Positions 16,815 through 30,287 of a DNA stretch of 64,000 nucleotides are shown here, piece after piece. Each line of letters opens with the position of its first letter. Position 1 is the stretch's first letter. The stretch covers positions 1 to 64,000 of the forward strand of contig CACBYC010000005.1 in assembly GCA_902543405.1 (NCBI GenBank), in the 5' to 3' direction. Source of the stretch: an uncultured Pelagibacteraceae bacterium. GTDB lineage: Bacteria > Pseudomonadota > Alphaproteobacteria > Pelagibacterales > Pelagibacteraceae. A model generated the notes under the pieces. That model did not search any database. It saw only the letters and a list, made by a program, of their open reading frames with translations, and was not told where the DNA came from. The translations under genes were made by a program, and so were the position numbers.

Positions 16815-19800
16815 GAAAAGAATTTAGTAAATCTGTCCTATAGTTTATTGCTTCTTTTATATTCTTTTCCTTAACATGTCCAAAACCTCTGATTTGATCA
16901 GGTATTGATGCTATTTTAACTGCTGTTTCGTAGTTTGATTTATTTATTTTTGTTCCTATGCCAGTAATTGTTTGCTTATAATCTCTTATTAATTCTCTCT
17001 CCTTTTTTCTTTCATTTAAATAACCAAATGGATCAAGCTTTGTACCTCTTAAAAATTTTAATTTAGAGAGCAGTTTAAACACATTAAATAACCATCCTCC
17101 AAATTTTATTTTAAGCAATTTCCCATCAACTTTACTTTTTTTACTAAAAATTGGAGGGGCTAAATAAAAATTATAATTAAAATTACCCTCAAAGTTTTTG
17201 TTTACATCGTCTAGGAATTTTTTATTAGTCATTAATCTCGATACTTCATACTCATCTTTGTATGCCATTAATTTGAAATAATTTTTTAAAACTGCAGTTG
17301 AGAATTGACTACCGTTTCCTATATTTTTATCTATCTTTCTTGCATAGCTTACGAGATCTCCAAATTTTTCAGCATATTTTATATTTTGATAATCTTCCAA
17401 AAACTTGAATCTATTCTTATATTTTTCATCAAAGCCCTCTAGTACCTCTGGCTCATCTTTAATTATATCTAAAACCTCATCTTTTAAATTTTCATAATGT
17501 CTTCCAAATCTGAATGCATCAATATTATCTTTTACACTTGCACCATTTAACTCAATTGCTTTTTCGATTGATGAAGCTGAAATTGGTATTAAACCTGATT
17601 GATATGCTACTCCAACATTAAACATATTTGATAAAATTGAATTTCCTAAAATCTTTGATGTAATTTTATTTGATGATATAAACTTTATATTTTCTTGACC
17701 TGCTATGTTAATTAAATTGTCTCTCATTTCATCAAAAGGTAAATAAAAATTTTTATCCCTTGTAAAATCTCCAGGCATAACTTCATCTGTATTAATTATT
17801 AACTTTGAAATTTTTTTATCTAAGGTTTTTATTATTTCTAAATCATTTGATACAAGTAAATCAAATCCTAGAAGTAGGTTAGTATCACCATAAGATAACC
17901 TTATTGCTCCAACATCTTCTGGTTTTTTAAAAATTCTCAAGAAACTTTTAACAGCTCCACCTTTTTGTGCTAATCCAGTCATATCTAAAACCCCTGATCC
18001 TTTTCCATCTATTTGGGCAGCAGTTGCAAGGACAGCTCCAATTGTAACAACTCCTGTACCACCAATTCCAGCAATCATAATTCCAAAAGATTTATCAATT
18101 TGAGGTAATATTGGATCATCTATCTTAGAATTTATTTTATTAATTAAATTATCGTCATAATTTTTCTTAAGTCTTATATCTCCCTCAAGACTTACAAAAC
18201 TTGGACAAAACCCATCTACACATGTGTAATCTTTGTTACAAGAAGATTGGTCAATTTGTCTTTTTCTTCCATACTCAGTTTCGACAGGTGCAATAGATAC
18301 ACAATTAGATTGAATTCCACAATCTCCACAACCTTCACATAAGTCTTTATTAATAAAAATTTTTTTCCTAGGCTCCTCCAAGATACCTTTTTTTCTTCTC
18401 CTTCTTTTCTCAGCTGCACAAGTTTGATCATAAATTATTACAGTTGTTCCATTAATTTTGCTCAGTTCAATTTGAACATCTATAATATTTTTTCTATCAT
18501 AAACTTTAGAATTTCTCGCAAAACCTCCTCTGTCACTATATTTTTCAATTTCATCTGTGATTATTGCAATTTCTTCGACACCTTCTGCCTCAAGTTGCTT
18601 AGACATTTGAGCAACCGTTGGCAATCCATCTAATGCTTGTCCTCCCGTCAACGCAACGGCATCATTATACAAAATCTTAAATGTCATTTTTGTTTTTGCA
18701 GCAACTGCATGCCTTATGGAGAGAATTCCTGAATGGATGTAAGTCCCATCTCCCATATTTTGAAAAACATGATCTGTATTACTAAATACAGACTCGCCAA
18801 CCCAGGTTGCCCCCTCTGATCCCATTTGTGAAAAGCCTTCATTGTCTCTTTCCATATGTTCAACAAGATAAGCACAACTGATACCTGTAATTGCTCGACT
18901 ACCTTCTGGTATTCTAGTTGACGTATTATGAGGACATCCAGAGCAAAAATGTGGAACTCTTTTTAATGAAATATTTGAGTTAGTTTTTTCTTTTAAAGAC
19001 TTTAATTTGTTTGAAAGATTATGTACTTCATATGGTAAATGAAGGTAATTAATTATTTCCGAGATTTTTAATCCAATTTCTCCTGGGTCTAACGCGCCAG
19101 ATGAAACAAATAAATCATTGTTATTTTCGTCATATTTTCCAACAACTTTTATATTTAAATTTTTATTGAATAATATTTCTTTGACTTGTGTTTCAATGAT
19201 TGATCTTTTTTCTTCCACAACTATAATTTTTTCTAAATTTTCTGCAAATTTTTCAATTATCGTTTCCTCTAATGGCCAAGGCATGGCAATTTTAAGAAAT
19301 TTAATTCCTATTTGATCGGCAACTTCTTCATTTATTCCAATTTTTTCTAAACCTAATTTTGTATCTAAAAATGATTTTCCTGTACTAATTATTCCAACTT
19401 TTGCAGTTTCTGAGTCAAAAATTATTTTATTTAAATTATTTTTTTTACAAAATTCTTTAACATATTTAATTTTATGATGATGTAACCGATACTCTTTTTC
19501 TTGCGCAGTATCTTTGAGTCTTATATTTAAACCCTCAGATGGATATTTTTCATTTGAAATATCTACAATATTTAACCGATTTTCGTCTAAATCAACCGTT
19601 GCTCCTGAACTTACATTATCATGAACACATTTTATTCCCACCCAACATCCACTTCTTCTAGATAATTCAATTCCAATTATTCCATAATCTAGTATTTCTT
19701 GAACACCACTTGGATTAAAAAAAGGTATCATCGCATCAATCATTGCAAATTCACTTTGATGAGAAGTTGTTGAAGACTCACATATATGATCATCCCCCAT

Positions 19801-20220
19801 TAAGGCAATTACACCTCCAAATTTTGAGGTACCAGCTAAATTTACATGTTTGAGAGCATCTCCCGCTCTATCTACACCTGGCCCTTTTCCATACCATATG
19901 CCGAAAACACCATCGTATTTATCTTGTTTTCTAAGATTTACTTGCTGTGTTCCCCACAAAGAAGTTGCAGCAAGTTCTTCATTTATTCCTGGTTGAAAAA
20001 AAATATTGTTTTCATTCAAATATTTTTTATTTTTTAAAATCTGCTGATCATAACCACCTAGGGGAGATCCTCTATAACCAGAGATATAACATGCAGTATT
20101 TAAGTTTTTTTGTTTATCTCTTCTTGCCTGAACAATTGGAACTCGAACAAGGGCTTGGGCACCAGTTAAAAATCTAGTGCCTTTATTTAATTTATATTTG
20201 TCTTCAAGTTTAATTTCCAC
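16801..20220 (-). CDS. Indolepyruvate:ferredoxin oxidoreductase, fused subunits
   Basis: A 1139-residue cytoplasmic enzyme that oxidatively decarboxylates aromatic or branched 2-oxo acids to acyl-CoA with reduction of ferredoxin. Domains in order: an alpha-type pyrimidine-binding domain at the N-terminus (TGAQALVRVPIVQARRDKQK; SGYRGSPLGGYD), a TPP domain around 430-590 (PHFCSGCPHNTST, then GDGTYIHSG), a 4Fe-4S segment CEGCGDCGIQSNC near 630, and a gamma domain from about 705 (IMIAGIGGTGVVTIGAVLA) with a C-terminal extension. Fusion of all parts in one chain is known in alphaproteobacteria. It is next to a D-amino-acid dehydrogenase that would generate 2-oxo acids. Confidence 0.9.
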   Translation of the reverse strand: MEIKLEDKYKLNKGTRFLTGAQALVRVPIVQARRDKQKNLNTACYISGYRGSPLGGYDQQILKNKKYLNENNIFFQPGINEELAATSLWGTQQVNLRKQDKYDGVFGIWYGKGPGVDRAGDALKHVNLAGTSKFGGVIALMGDDHICESSTTSHQSEFAMIDAMIPFFNPSGVQEILDYGIIGIELSRRSGCWVGIKCVHDNVSSGATVDLDENRLNIVDISNEKYPSEGLNIRLKDTAQEKEYRLHHHKIKYVKEFCKKNNLNKIIFDSETAKVGIISTGKSFLDTKLGLEKIGINEEVADQIGIKFLKIAMPWPLEETIIEKFAENLEKIIVVEEKRSIIETQVKEILFNKNLNIKVVGKYDENNNDLFVSSGALDPGEIGLKISEIINYLHLPYEVHNLSNKLKSLKEKTNSNISLKRVPHFCSGCPHNTSTRIPEGSRAITGISCAYLVEHMERDNEGFSQMGSEGATWVGESVFSNTDHVFQNMGDGTYIHSGILSIRHAVAAKTKMTFKILYNDAVALTGGQALDGLPTVAQMSKQLEAEGVEEIAIITDEIEKYSDRGGFARNSKVYDRKNIIDVQIELSKINGTTVIIYDQTCAAEKRRRRKKGILEEPRKKIFINKDLCEGCGDCGIQSNCVSIAPVETEYGRKRQIDQSSCNKDYTCVDGFCPSFVSLEGDIRLKKNYDDNLINKINSKIDDPILPQIDKSFGIMIAGIGGTGVVTIGAVLATAAQIDGKGSGVLDMTGLAQKGGAVKSFLRIFKKPEDVGAIRLSYGDTNLLLGFDLLVSNDLEIIKTLDKKISKLIINTDEVMPGDFTRDKNFYLPFDEMRDNLINIAGQENIKFISSNKITSKILGNSILSNMFNVGVAYQSGLIPISASSIEKAIELNGASVKDNIDAFRFGRHYENLKDEVLDIIKDEPEVLEGFDEKYKNRFKFLEDYQNIKYAEKFGDLVSYARKIDKNIGNGSQFSTAVLKNYFKLMAYKDEYEVSRLMTNKKFLDDVNKNFEGNFNYNFYLAPPIFSKKSKVDGKLLKIKFGGWLFNVFKLLSKLKFLRGTKLDPFGYLNERKKERELIRDYKQTITGIGTKINKSNYETAVKIASIPDQIRGFGHVKEKNIKEAINYRTDLLNSFHENT

Positions 20221-20234
20221 ACTATTAAGCTTTG

Positions 20235-21476
20235 TTAGGCAAATCTAACTGAACTGTAAGGTTTTAAATTCATATTAGTATTTTCATTTGCAATCATACC
20301 GGACACTATTTTTCCAGAAATTGCACCTAAAGTCCATCCTAAATGATGGTGACCAAATGAGTAAAATACATTTTTATAATTTTTTGATGGTCCAATTATC
20401 GGTAAAAAATCTGGCAGTGTAGGTCTAAATCCTAACCATTCATCTTTATGCTCGGGTAAGCCGTCAAGCATATCCTTTGCATTTAAAATTAAGTTTTTGA
20501 TCCTAGATTTTGATAAAGCATTTTCTAAACCGCCGAATTCCACAGTGCCAACTACTCTCAATCCTTGATCCATTGGTGACATTCCAAACCCTCTGTTTGA
20601 ATAAACTACAGGTCTAGAAATTAAATGATCAAAATCTTTAAAATGAACATGATACCCTCTTTCGGTATCCAGTGGAATATTTTCATGAAGTTTATCAGTA
20701 AGTTTTTTTGAAAACGCACCACATGCAATAACTAATTTATCAAAAACAAATCTCTGAGTTTCTGATCTTAAAACAGGTTTTTCTTCATCAAAATTCAAAT
20801 CTTGGATATTAAGTTTTAAAAACTTTCCACCTTTATTTAAAAAATTTTGAAATAATTTTACTAGTATTTTTTTTGGATTTCTTGCATGTCTTGCATAATC
20901 ATAAAAAACACCTCCATGATAAAATGGTTTTAAATTAGGTTCTAAATCATGTATTTCTTTTTTGTTTACTATCTGCTGTTTAACACCTAGATCATCTCTA
21001 ATTTTTATTTCTAGCTCTCTACTTTTTAAATTTTTTTCATTCCAGACATATAATATTCCATTATTTTCAACTAAACCTTCAAGATCTATCTCTTCGAATA
21101 GTTCATCATAAGCCAGTAAAGATTGATCTAAAATTTGATGCATATTTTTTGCGGTATGCATCATTTTAGTATTTGTACAATTCATTAAAAATTTTGAAAA
21201 CCAAGGGATCATTTTTGGAACATAATTCCATTTAAGTGCCAAAGGTCCTCTTGAGCTCATGAGCATTGATGGAACATCACTTACAATGTCTGGTCTGTTT
21301 AAAGGAACTGATGCATAAGGAGAAAAATGACCTGCATTACCATAAGAGGCTGCATTTCCAGGCTCATCTCTATCAAACAAAATTACTTGATAGCCTTTTT
21401 TTTGAAGAAAAAGAGCATTACAGACTCCTTGGATTCCTGCTCCTATTATACCAACTTTTAAAATTTTTTCTGACAC
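20235..21476 (-). CDS. FAD-dependent D-amino-acid dehydrogenase-like protein (DadA family)
   Basis: A 413-residue flavoprotein of the DAO family. The FAD-binding motif KVGIIGAGIQGVCNALFLQKKGYQVILFDRDEPG is at the N-terminus (GxGxxG), and GFRPTLPDFLPIIGPS near 345 and SFGHHHLGWTLGAISGK near 370 are DadA-like. DadA deaminates D-amino acids to 2-oxo acids and passes electrons to the respiratory chain. The start is GTG. It lies 14 bases upstream of the oxidoreductase gene, so the pair may oxidise D-amino acids in two steps (inference). Confidence 0.85.
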   Translation of the reverse strand: MSEKILKVGIIGAGIQGVCNALFLQKKGYQVILFDRDEPGNAASYGNAGHFSPYASVPLNRPDIVSDVPSMLMSSRGPLALKWNYVPKMIPWFSKFLMNCTNTKMMHTAKNMHQILDQSLLAYDELFEEIDLEGLVENNGILYVWNEKNLKSRELEIKIRDDLGVKQQIVNKKEIHDLEPNLKPFYHGGVFYDYARHARNPKKILVKLFQNFLNKGGKFLKLNIQDLNFDEEKPVLRSETQRFVFDKLVIACGAFSKKLTDKLHENIPLDTERGYHVHFKDFDHLISRPVVYSNRGFGMSPMDQGLRVVGTVEFGGLENALSKSRIKNLILNAKDMLDGLPEHKDEWLGFRPTLPDFLPIIGPSKNYKNVFYSFGHHHLGWTLGAISGKIVSGMIANENTNMNLKPYSSVRFA

Positions 21477-21549
21477 AAGAAAAATATAGTTAGTGGGATA
21501 AATTATAATAGATGTTATTTGATCGCGGTGTATAACTGTTTACAATATC

Positions 21550-22680
21550 TTAATTGCCTATCGGATCTCGACTGTAAATTTTACAGCTCATTACGATGCT
21601 TAAACCTAGCATTATTGATAACATAGATGATCCTCCATATGACATGATAGGAAGTGGTGCTCCAACTATTGGCAACAACCCAACTACCATAGCTATATTT
21701 ACAAAAATATATAAGAATAAAGCAGACGCAAAACCAAAACAGTATAGTTTTGCAAAAAATGATCTACTAGAAAAACCAATCCATATTATTCTGTAAATTA
21801 ATAATGCGTATAATAAAATTAATAACATTGAACCAACAAAACCAAATTCTTCAGAGAAAAGAGTAAAAATAAAGTCAGTGTGTTTTTCTGGTAAGAATTC
21901 AAGATAACTCTGTGTACCTTGCAAGAAACCTTTACCTAGCAATCCTCCTGAACCAATTGCTATTTTAGATTGAATTATTTGATAACCAGCACCCAAAGGA
22001 TCTCTGTCTGGGTTAAAAAAAGTTAATATTCTTGATTTTTGATATGGTTTTAAAATTGAAATTACAAAAGGTAATGAGACTAATAATATTAATCCTGAAT
22101 ATATAAAATATTTTAAATTAAGTCCTGCTAACCAAATAATTGCTAAGCCGCTTCCTGCAATTAAAATTGCTGTTCCTAAATCAGGTTGAGTTATAACTAA
22201 ATAGCAAGGTACCAACAAAAGTATAATTGGTTGTAATAAATATTTGTAACTTTGAATATCAGAGTTTTGAATACGATGGTAATATCTTGCAAAACAAACA
22301 ATTATTGCAATTTTCATTGGTTCTGAAGGCTGAAGGTTCATTATGAATAGATTTATCCATCGCTTGGATCCAGAAGCAGAAATTCCAAAAAAAATTACAA
22401 GTAATAAAAGTAAAATTCCTAAAATATAAAAAATATAAGCCTGTTTATACCAAGTTGAAACTCTTACAAATGACAAAACTAAAAACATAGAAAAAAATAC
22501 CAGAAATCTATTCAGATGATTTTTAGTATAAAAAGAAAAGTTACCACTTTCTGTTGAATAAATTGCAAATACACTCACTGAACCAATTATGGCAACAATT
22601 ATAATTAAAAAATAATCAATTGCTTTAAGTTTATCGATAAATGAATAAGTTGAAGAATTTAGTGAGGTTGAAAGTATCAT
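21550..22680 (-). CDS. rodA (mrdB): Peptidoglycan glycosyltransferase RodA
   Basis: A 376-residue SEDS-family membrane glycosyltransferase that polymerises lateral-wall glycan strands with PBP2. About ten transmembrane helices are seen. Conserved motifs are GSGSKRWI-like GISASGSKRWINL, QPSEPMKIAII, QPDLGTAILI near 165 and the long-loop KSRILTFFNPDRDPLGAGYQI with QSKIAIGSGGLLGKG. PIVGAPLPIMSYGGSSM near 338 is the C-terminal SEDS signature. It overlaps the mrdA stop by 4 bases. Confidence 0.95.
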   Translation of the reverse strand: MILSTSLNSSTYSFIDKLKAIDYFLIIIVAIIGSVSVFAIYSTESGNFSFYTKNHLNRFLVFFSMFLVLSFVRVSTWYKQAYIFYILGILLLLLVIFFGISASGSKRWINLFIMNLQPSEPMKIAIIVCFARYYHRIQNSDIQSYKYLLQPIILLLVPCYLVITQPDLGTAILIAGSGLAIIWLAGLNLKYFIYSGLILLVSLPFVISILKPYQKSRILTFFNPDRDPLGAGYQIIQSKIAIGSGGLLGKGFLQGTQSYLEFLPEKHTDFIFTLFSEEFGFVGSMLLILLYALLIYRIIWIGFSSRSFFAKLYCFGFASALFLYIFVNIAMVVGLLPIVGAPLPIMSYGGSSMLSIMLGLSIVMSCKIYSRDPIGN

Positions 22681-24623
22681 GCAATATTTTTTAAATCTTT
22701 TCTAATTTTTTCTCTAACTTCGTGTCTATCTAGTATTTTTTTTATTAGTTTTTTTGCCAATGGGGCAGCTGCCTTACTGCCTGAGCCTCCATGCTCTATC
22801 AAGACACTTAGGGAATATCTTGGTTTATCATAAGGAGCAAACGCAATAAATAAAGCATGATCTCTACTTTTATATTCTATCTCTTCAAGGTCTAAATCAA
22901 GCTCTCTATCTTGGTCAGTAATTCTTTTAACTTGCGAAGTTCCAGTTTTTCCAGCAAACTTGTATTTATCTTCTTTGTGTCTAGATCTGAAGGAAGTTCC
23001 AAATTGTTCATTAGTTGACCCATACATTGCATCCAGAACTAACTTTAAATTGTTCGGATTTCTGTGAAGTCTTTCATAGTATTCAAATTCGTGATCTTTC
23101 AAAATATTTTGACTTACAGATCTATTTTTTTCACTTTCAATTTTTGATTTAATAATATCTAAATCTATTTCTTTATCATAAATTAAATTTGGCTTAATTT
23201 TGTAGCCTCCATTAGCCAATTGCGCTGTCATCAAACATAATTGAAGTGGAGTCGTCTGAATGTAACCCTGTCCTATTCCAGTAATTACAGTTTCGCCAAG
23301 ATACCAAGACTGTTCTAAAACTTGTTTTTTCCATTTAGTTGAGGGGATAATTCCTTTTTTTTCTTCTGAAAAAAAATCTTCTAAAACTTTTGAACCTAGA
23401 CCATATCTTTTTGCAATTAGTGAGAGCTTATCTACTCCTAAAAGCCTTGCGACTTCATAAAAATAAATATCACATGACTGTTTAATGGCATTTCTCATGC
23501 TCATCCATCCATGACCATTTTTTTTCCAACAATGATATCTTTCTCCATACAATTCATATGGATGATCATGGCCTTTACAGTTTACTTTGAACTTTGTATC
23601 TATTATTCCATATTCTAGTGCAGCAAGTGCAACCAAGGGTTTTATAGTTGACCCAGGAGAATATAATCCAGCTAGTGATTTATTTAGTAAAGGTCTTAAC
23701 TTATTATTTTTAATTTCATTCCAATCTTTGGTGCTTATTCCATGTGTAAACTTATTTGGATCAAAGGTTGGTGATGATGCCATTGCAATTACTTCACCTG
23801 TGTATATATCCATAACACATATTGAGCCTGCCTGATTTTTTAATAACTCTTGAGCCAATTGCTGAATTTCTAAGTCTATGGTCGTTCTTAAATTTTCACC
23901 TTGAGTTTCTTTGTTATAACTAATTTCACTTATTTTTTTTCCTGATGCATTTACTTCATATCTTTTAGTTCCGTGATTTCCTATTAAGTCAGTATCTTTT
24001 GAGTTTTCAATACCAATTTTACCAACTTTTAAACCTGGCACAAAATTTTCTTCTATTTTTTTTCTATATTGAATATCTGCAGTTGTTGCATCACCCACAT
24101 ACCCAACAACATGTGCTAAATCATTGGAATAAGGATAATATCTTGAGGTAGACAAAACTGGCTTTGCGCCTTCCAGTTCGTGTAAATATAAATTGAGTTT
24201 AGAAAACTCTTTCCATGATAAATTTTCAGAAATTACAAGAGTGTCCCATGGCTTAGACTTTTCTTTCTTTTCATATATTTTTTTTATCTCATCCTCTTTA
24301 AGGCTAATAATATTTTTAAGTTTAAAAATTGAATTATTAAAATTTGAAACTTCCTCAAGAGATAAATGAACTTGATAAACTCTTTTATTATCTGCAATAA
24401 TATTATTGAAATAATCAGTTATTATTCCCCTTTGAGGTGGTGTTTTCCACTCTCTAATTCTATTTTTATCAGATAAGACTTGATATTTTTGCTTTTGTGA
24501 AATTTGAAGATTATACAATCTTGATGTAACAACCCCTAGTAACCCGATCTTTGCTGCAATCAAAACAAATAATCTTCGACTTATAATTTTATTTTTATTT
24601 AAATCACCTGTTTTTTTTATCAT
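22677..24623 (-). CDS. mrdA: Penicillin-binding protein 2 (elongasome transpeptidase)
   Basis: A 648-residue class B PBP that cross-links lateral-wall peptidoglycan. One N-terminal transmembrane helix (LFVLIAAKIGLLGVVTSRLY) anchors it. The pedestal domain contains RGIITDYFNNIIADN. The transpeptidase domain has the active-site SxxK tetrad in SPGSTIKPLVAL, SxN-type SCD in KQSCDIYFYEVA, and KTG in FAGKTGTSQVK. Length is normal. It overlaps mreD by 20 bases and rodA by 4, so the five shape genes are one unit. Confidence 0.95.
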   Translation of the reverse strand: MIKKTGDLNKNKIISRRLFVLIAAKIGLLGVVTSRLYNLQISQKQKYQVLSDKNRIREWKTPPQRGIITDYFNNIIADNKRVYQVHLSLEEVSNFNNSIFKLKNIISLKEDEIKKIYEKKEKSKPWDTLVISENLSWKEFSKLNLYLHELEGAKPVLSTSRYYPYSNDLAHVVGYVGDATTADIQYRKKIEENFVPGLKVGKIGIENSKDTDLIGNHGTKRYEVNASGKKISEISYNKETQGENLRTTIDLEIQQLAQELLKNQAGSICVMDIYTGEVIAMASSPTFDPNKFTHGISTKDWNEIKNNKLRPLLNKSLAGLYSPGSTIKPLVALAALEYGIIDTKFKVNCKGHDHPYELYGERYHCWKKNGHGWMSMRNAIKQSCDIYFYEVARLLGVDKLSLIAKRYGLGSKVLEDFFSEEKKGIIPSTKWKKQVLEQSWYLGETVITGIGQGYIQTTPLQLCLMTAQLANGGYKIKPNLIYDKEIDLDIIKSKIESEKNRSVSQNILKDHEFEYYERLHRNPNNLKLVLDAMYGSTNEQFGTSFRSRHKEDKYKFAGKTGTSQVKRITDQDRELDLDLEEIEYKSRDHALFIAFAPYDKPRYSLSVLIEHGGSGSKAAAPLAKKLIKKILDRHEVREKIRKDLKNIA

Positions 24624-25134
24624 TCCGTTTAACTAGCACCATATTATCTATCCAAACAAATATTTTGAAAAATATAGGGTAAATTAAAAAAGTAACGAAT
24701 AAACCCAATATTAAACTTTCATAGACAATTGGAATTTTAAATATTGTTATTAATATAATATAATTTACTGACCCTACAATTAAAATTGCTATGAAAAATG
24801 ATATCCAATCATAAATTAAATTGTATATGATTGTTCTGTTTCTTATAAATGCTCCAATCGCAGATAATAATAAATAATCTAGGGAAGATATTCCAATTGG
24901 CAAACTTTGAACAATATCATTTATAATACCAACAAAAAAAATTAATCCATAACCTAGATGCTCTGGTTTTTTTAAACTCCAGAAGAATACAATTATGTAA
25001 CTAAAGTTTATGATAAAATCATTATTTTTATAAACAATATTAATGTTTAAACCTAAAATTACGACTAAAAATAAAATTAAAGTGGGTAAACTTGTAATTG
25101 TCTTAGAATAAATTCTGTTAGCAAATAAACTCAC
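24604..25134 (-). CDS. mreD: Rod shape-determining protein MreD
   Basis: A 176-residue membrane protein with about five hydrophobic segments, between mreC and mrdA as in most rod-shaped proteobacteria. GYGLIFFVGIINDIVQSLPIGISSLDYLLLSAI is the typical MreD core (FxxGLxxDxxxxxPxG). The start is GTG and overlaps the mreC stop (GTGA). Sequence conservation in this family is low, so the call rests on this core motif and on position. Confidence 0.9.
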   Translation of the reverse strand: MSLFANRIYSKTITSLPTLILFLVVILGLNINIVYKNNDFIINFSYIIVFFWSLKKPEHLGYGLIFFVGIINDIVQSLPIGISSLDYLLLSAIGAFIRNRTIIYNLIYDWISFFIAILIVGSVNYIILITIFKIPIVYESLILGLFVTFLIYPIFFKIFVWIDNMVLVKRNDKKNR

Positions 25135-25973
25135 TTTTTAAAATAAACCTTAACAAATTTAATTTGGTCAAAATCTGCAAAAAATTTCACAGATTTTATG
25201 TTATTTATAATAGTTATTTTGCCTATGGGTATTCCAGAGGAAATTATCCCATCAGTTCCTGAAGTATAAACAATATGACCCTCCTGGACTTGATTTTTTT
25301 CAGGCAGATACTCAATTTCACCATTATATTTACTTCCATTCCCTGAAACTATAGCGCTGGTTCCATGAGGTTCAATTATTACTGGTATTTTACTATTAAG
25401 ATCATTTATTAATAAAACTCTCGAGGTTAAATAATTAACTCCAACTACCTTACCTATAAAATATGATCCACTTCTCACAGCTGAACCTATTTTAATATCA
25501 TGTTTGAAACCTTTATTAATAATAATTGATCGCAAATATGGGCTTTTCTGATCTAGTAAAATTTTAGTTAAATGATAATTATCTGAAAAGAGGTTTCTTT
25601 CTTCAATCAGTGCATTAAGCCTTATATTTTCTTCTTTTAGAAACTGATTTTCAAGTTTTAACTCTTCAATATTTAAATCAATAATCTTTAATTGTTTATT
25701 TTCTTCATATATTTTTAAAAGATCATTAACACTGTAATAAGCATTTTTTAAAGATAAAAATGGTAATGATATTATATATGAAGTTTTAAAAACAGCATCT
25801 TTAGCTACTAACCTAAATTGATTAATAGGCCCTGTTTTAAAATATTCTAATGATAAAACAATTATGGATACTACAATTAAAGTTAAAAGTGAAAACTTTC
25901 GTCTATTACCTTTATTTAAAAAAATCGAACGAGCAGATATTACCAAATCATCTCTGCCCATTTCTTTAGACAT
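25131..25973 (-). CDS. mreC: Rod shape-determining protein MreC
   Basis: A 280-residue bitopic periplasmic scaffold protein. A transmembrane helix lies near residues 27-45 (FSLLTLIVVSIIVLSLEYF), followed by a coiled coil at about 85-125 (IYEENKQLKIIDLNIEELKLENQFLKEEN). The beta-rich MreC core follows with GSAVRSGSYFIGKVVGVN and SKIPVIIEPHGTSAIVSG. It links MreB filaments to PBP2/RodA in wall elongation. It is 5 bases downstream of mreB. Confidence 0.93.
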   Translation of the reverse strand: MSKEMGRDDLVISARSIFLNKGNRRKFSLLTLIVVSIIVLSLEYFKTGPINQFRLVAKDAVFKTSYIISLPFLSLKNAYYSVNDLLKIYEENKQLKIIDLNIEELKLENQFLKEENIRLNALIEERNLFSDNYHLTKILLDQKSPYLRSIIINKGFKHDIKIGSAVRSGSYFIGKVVGVNYLTSRVLLINDLNSKIPVIIEPHGTSAIVSGNGSKYNGEIEYLPEKNQVQEGHIVYTSGTDGIISSGIPIGKITIINNIKSVKFFADFDQIKFVKVYFKK

Positions 25974-25978
25974 TTTGA

Positions 25979-28602
<2,624 letters not shown>

Positions 28603-28692
28603 TTAATTAATTTAAGCATGAGTATCATACATGCTCACGCTCAGATTGCAAAATAAAATGGCTAATTTAGGCCAAATAAAACAATAATTTAT
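28603..28692 (-). other. Spacer between ilvC and leuA with two small hairpins
   Basis: On the minus strand, after the ilvC stop, TGGC/GCCA (28659-28662 with 28671-28674) forms a 4-bp hairpin followed by a T-rich stretch, possibly a weak terminator. Nearer leuA, AGCATG (28615-28620) pairs with CATGCT (28630-28635) around a 9-base loop, 12 bases before the leuA ATG. Neither is strong enough to assign a regulator. No leader peptide rich in Leu codons was seen. Confidence 0.35.
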
Positions 28693-29727
<1,035 letters not shown>

Positions 29728-29738
29728 TTAATTTTTAT

Positions 29739-30287
29739 TTATTTAAATATTTCTGACCCTCTAGTCATGGCAACTGCTCCTGTTCTTGAAACACTTACCA
29801 AACCAAATTTTTTTAAATTTTTTGACATACTGTCTATTTCTCTTCTTAAAGCTGTAATTTGTATAACATTTGATTTATTTGTTTTATCTAATATTACTGG
29901 ATTAAAATTTTTACAAGCTTCAAAAGCTTTATTTAATTTACCATTGTTTGCAACAAACTTAAATAATGCCATTTCTTTAAAAATAACATTTTTATCTTCT
30001 CTCTTAAAATCTGCTACTTTATGGACTGGAACTAATTTTTTTAATTGAAGTTTAATTTGATCTACTACTTGTGGTGTACCAGTAGTTACAATTGTTATTC
30101 TTGAAATATTTTGCTTCTGATCAACCTCAGCTACTGCAAGAGACTCAATATTGTAGCCTCTTCCTGAAAATAAACCAACTACGCGAGCTAAAACTCCAGC
30201 CTCATTATCTACCCATACAACAATAATATGAGTATCGGGCTTCTGTTTTTTTCCTGCAAAACTATATGCTGATTTTGAGTTAACCAT
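29739..30287 (-). CDS. ilvH: Acetolactate synthase small (regulatory) subunit
   Basis: A 182-residue regulatory subunit of acetohydroxyacid synthase. An ACT domain spans about residues 20-95 (IIVVWVDNEAGVLARVVGLFSGRGYNIESLAV), the site of valine feedback, followed by the C-terminal ALS_ss_C domain that activates IlvB. It has about 15 extra residues at the N-terminus relative to E. coli IlvH. It overlaps the ilvB stop by 1 base and is followed by ilvC after 23 bases. Confidence 0.95.
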   Translation of the reverse strand: MVNSKSAYSFAGKKQKPDTHIIVVWVDNEAGVLARVVGLFSGRGYNIESLAVAEVDQKQNISRITIVTTGTPQVVDQIKLQLKKLVPVHKVADFKREDKNVIFKEMALFKFVANNGKLNKAFEACKNFNPVILDKTNKSNVIQITALRREIDSMSKNLKKFGLVSVSRTGAVAMTRGSEIFK

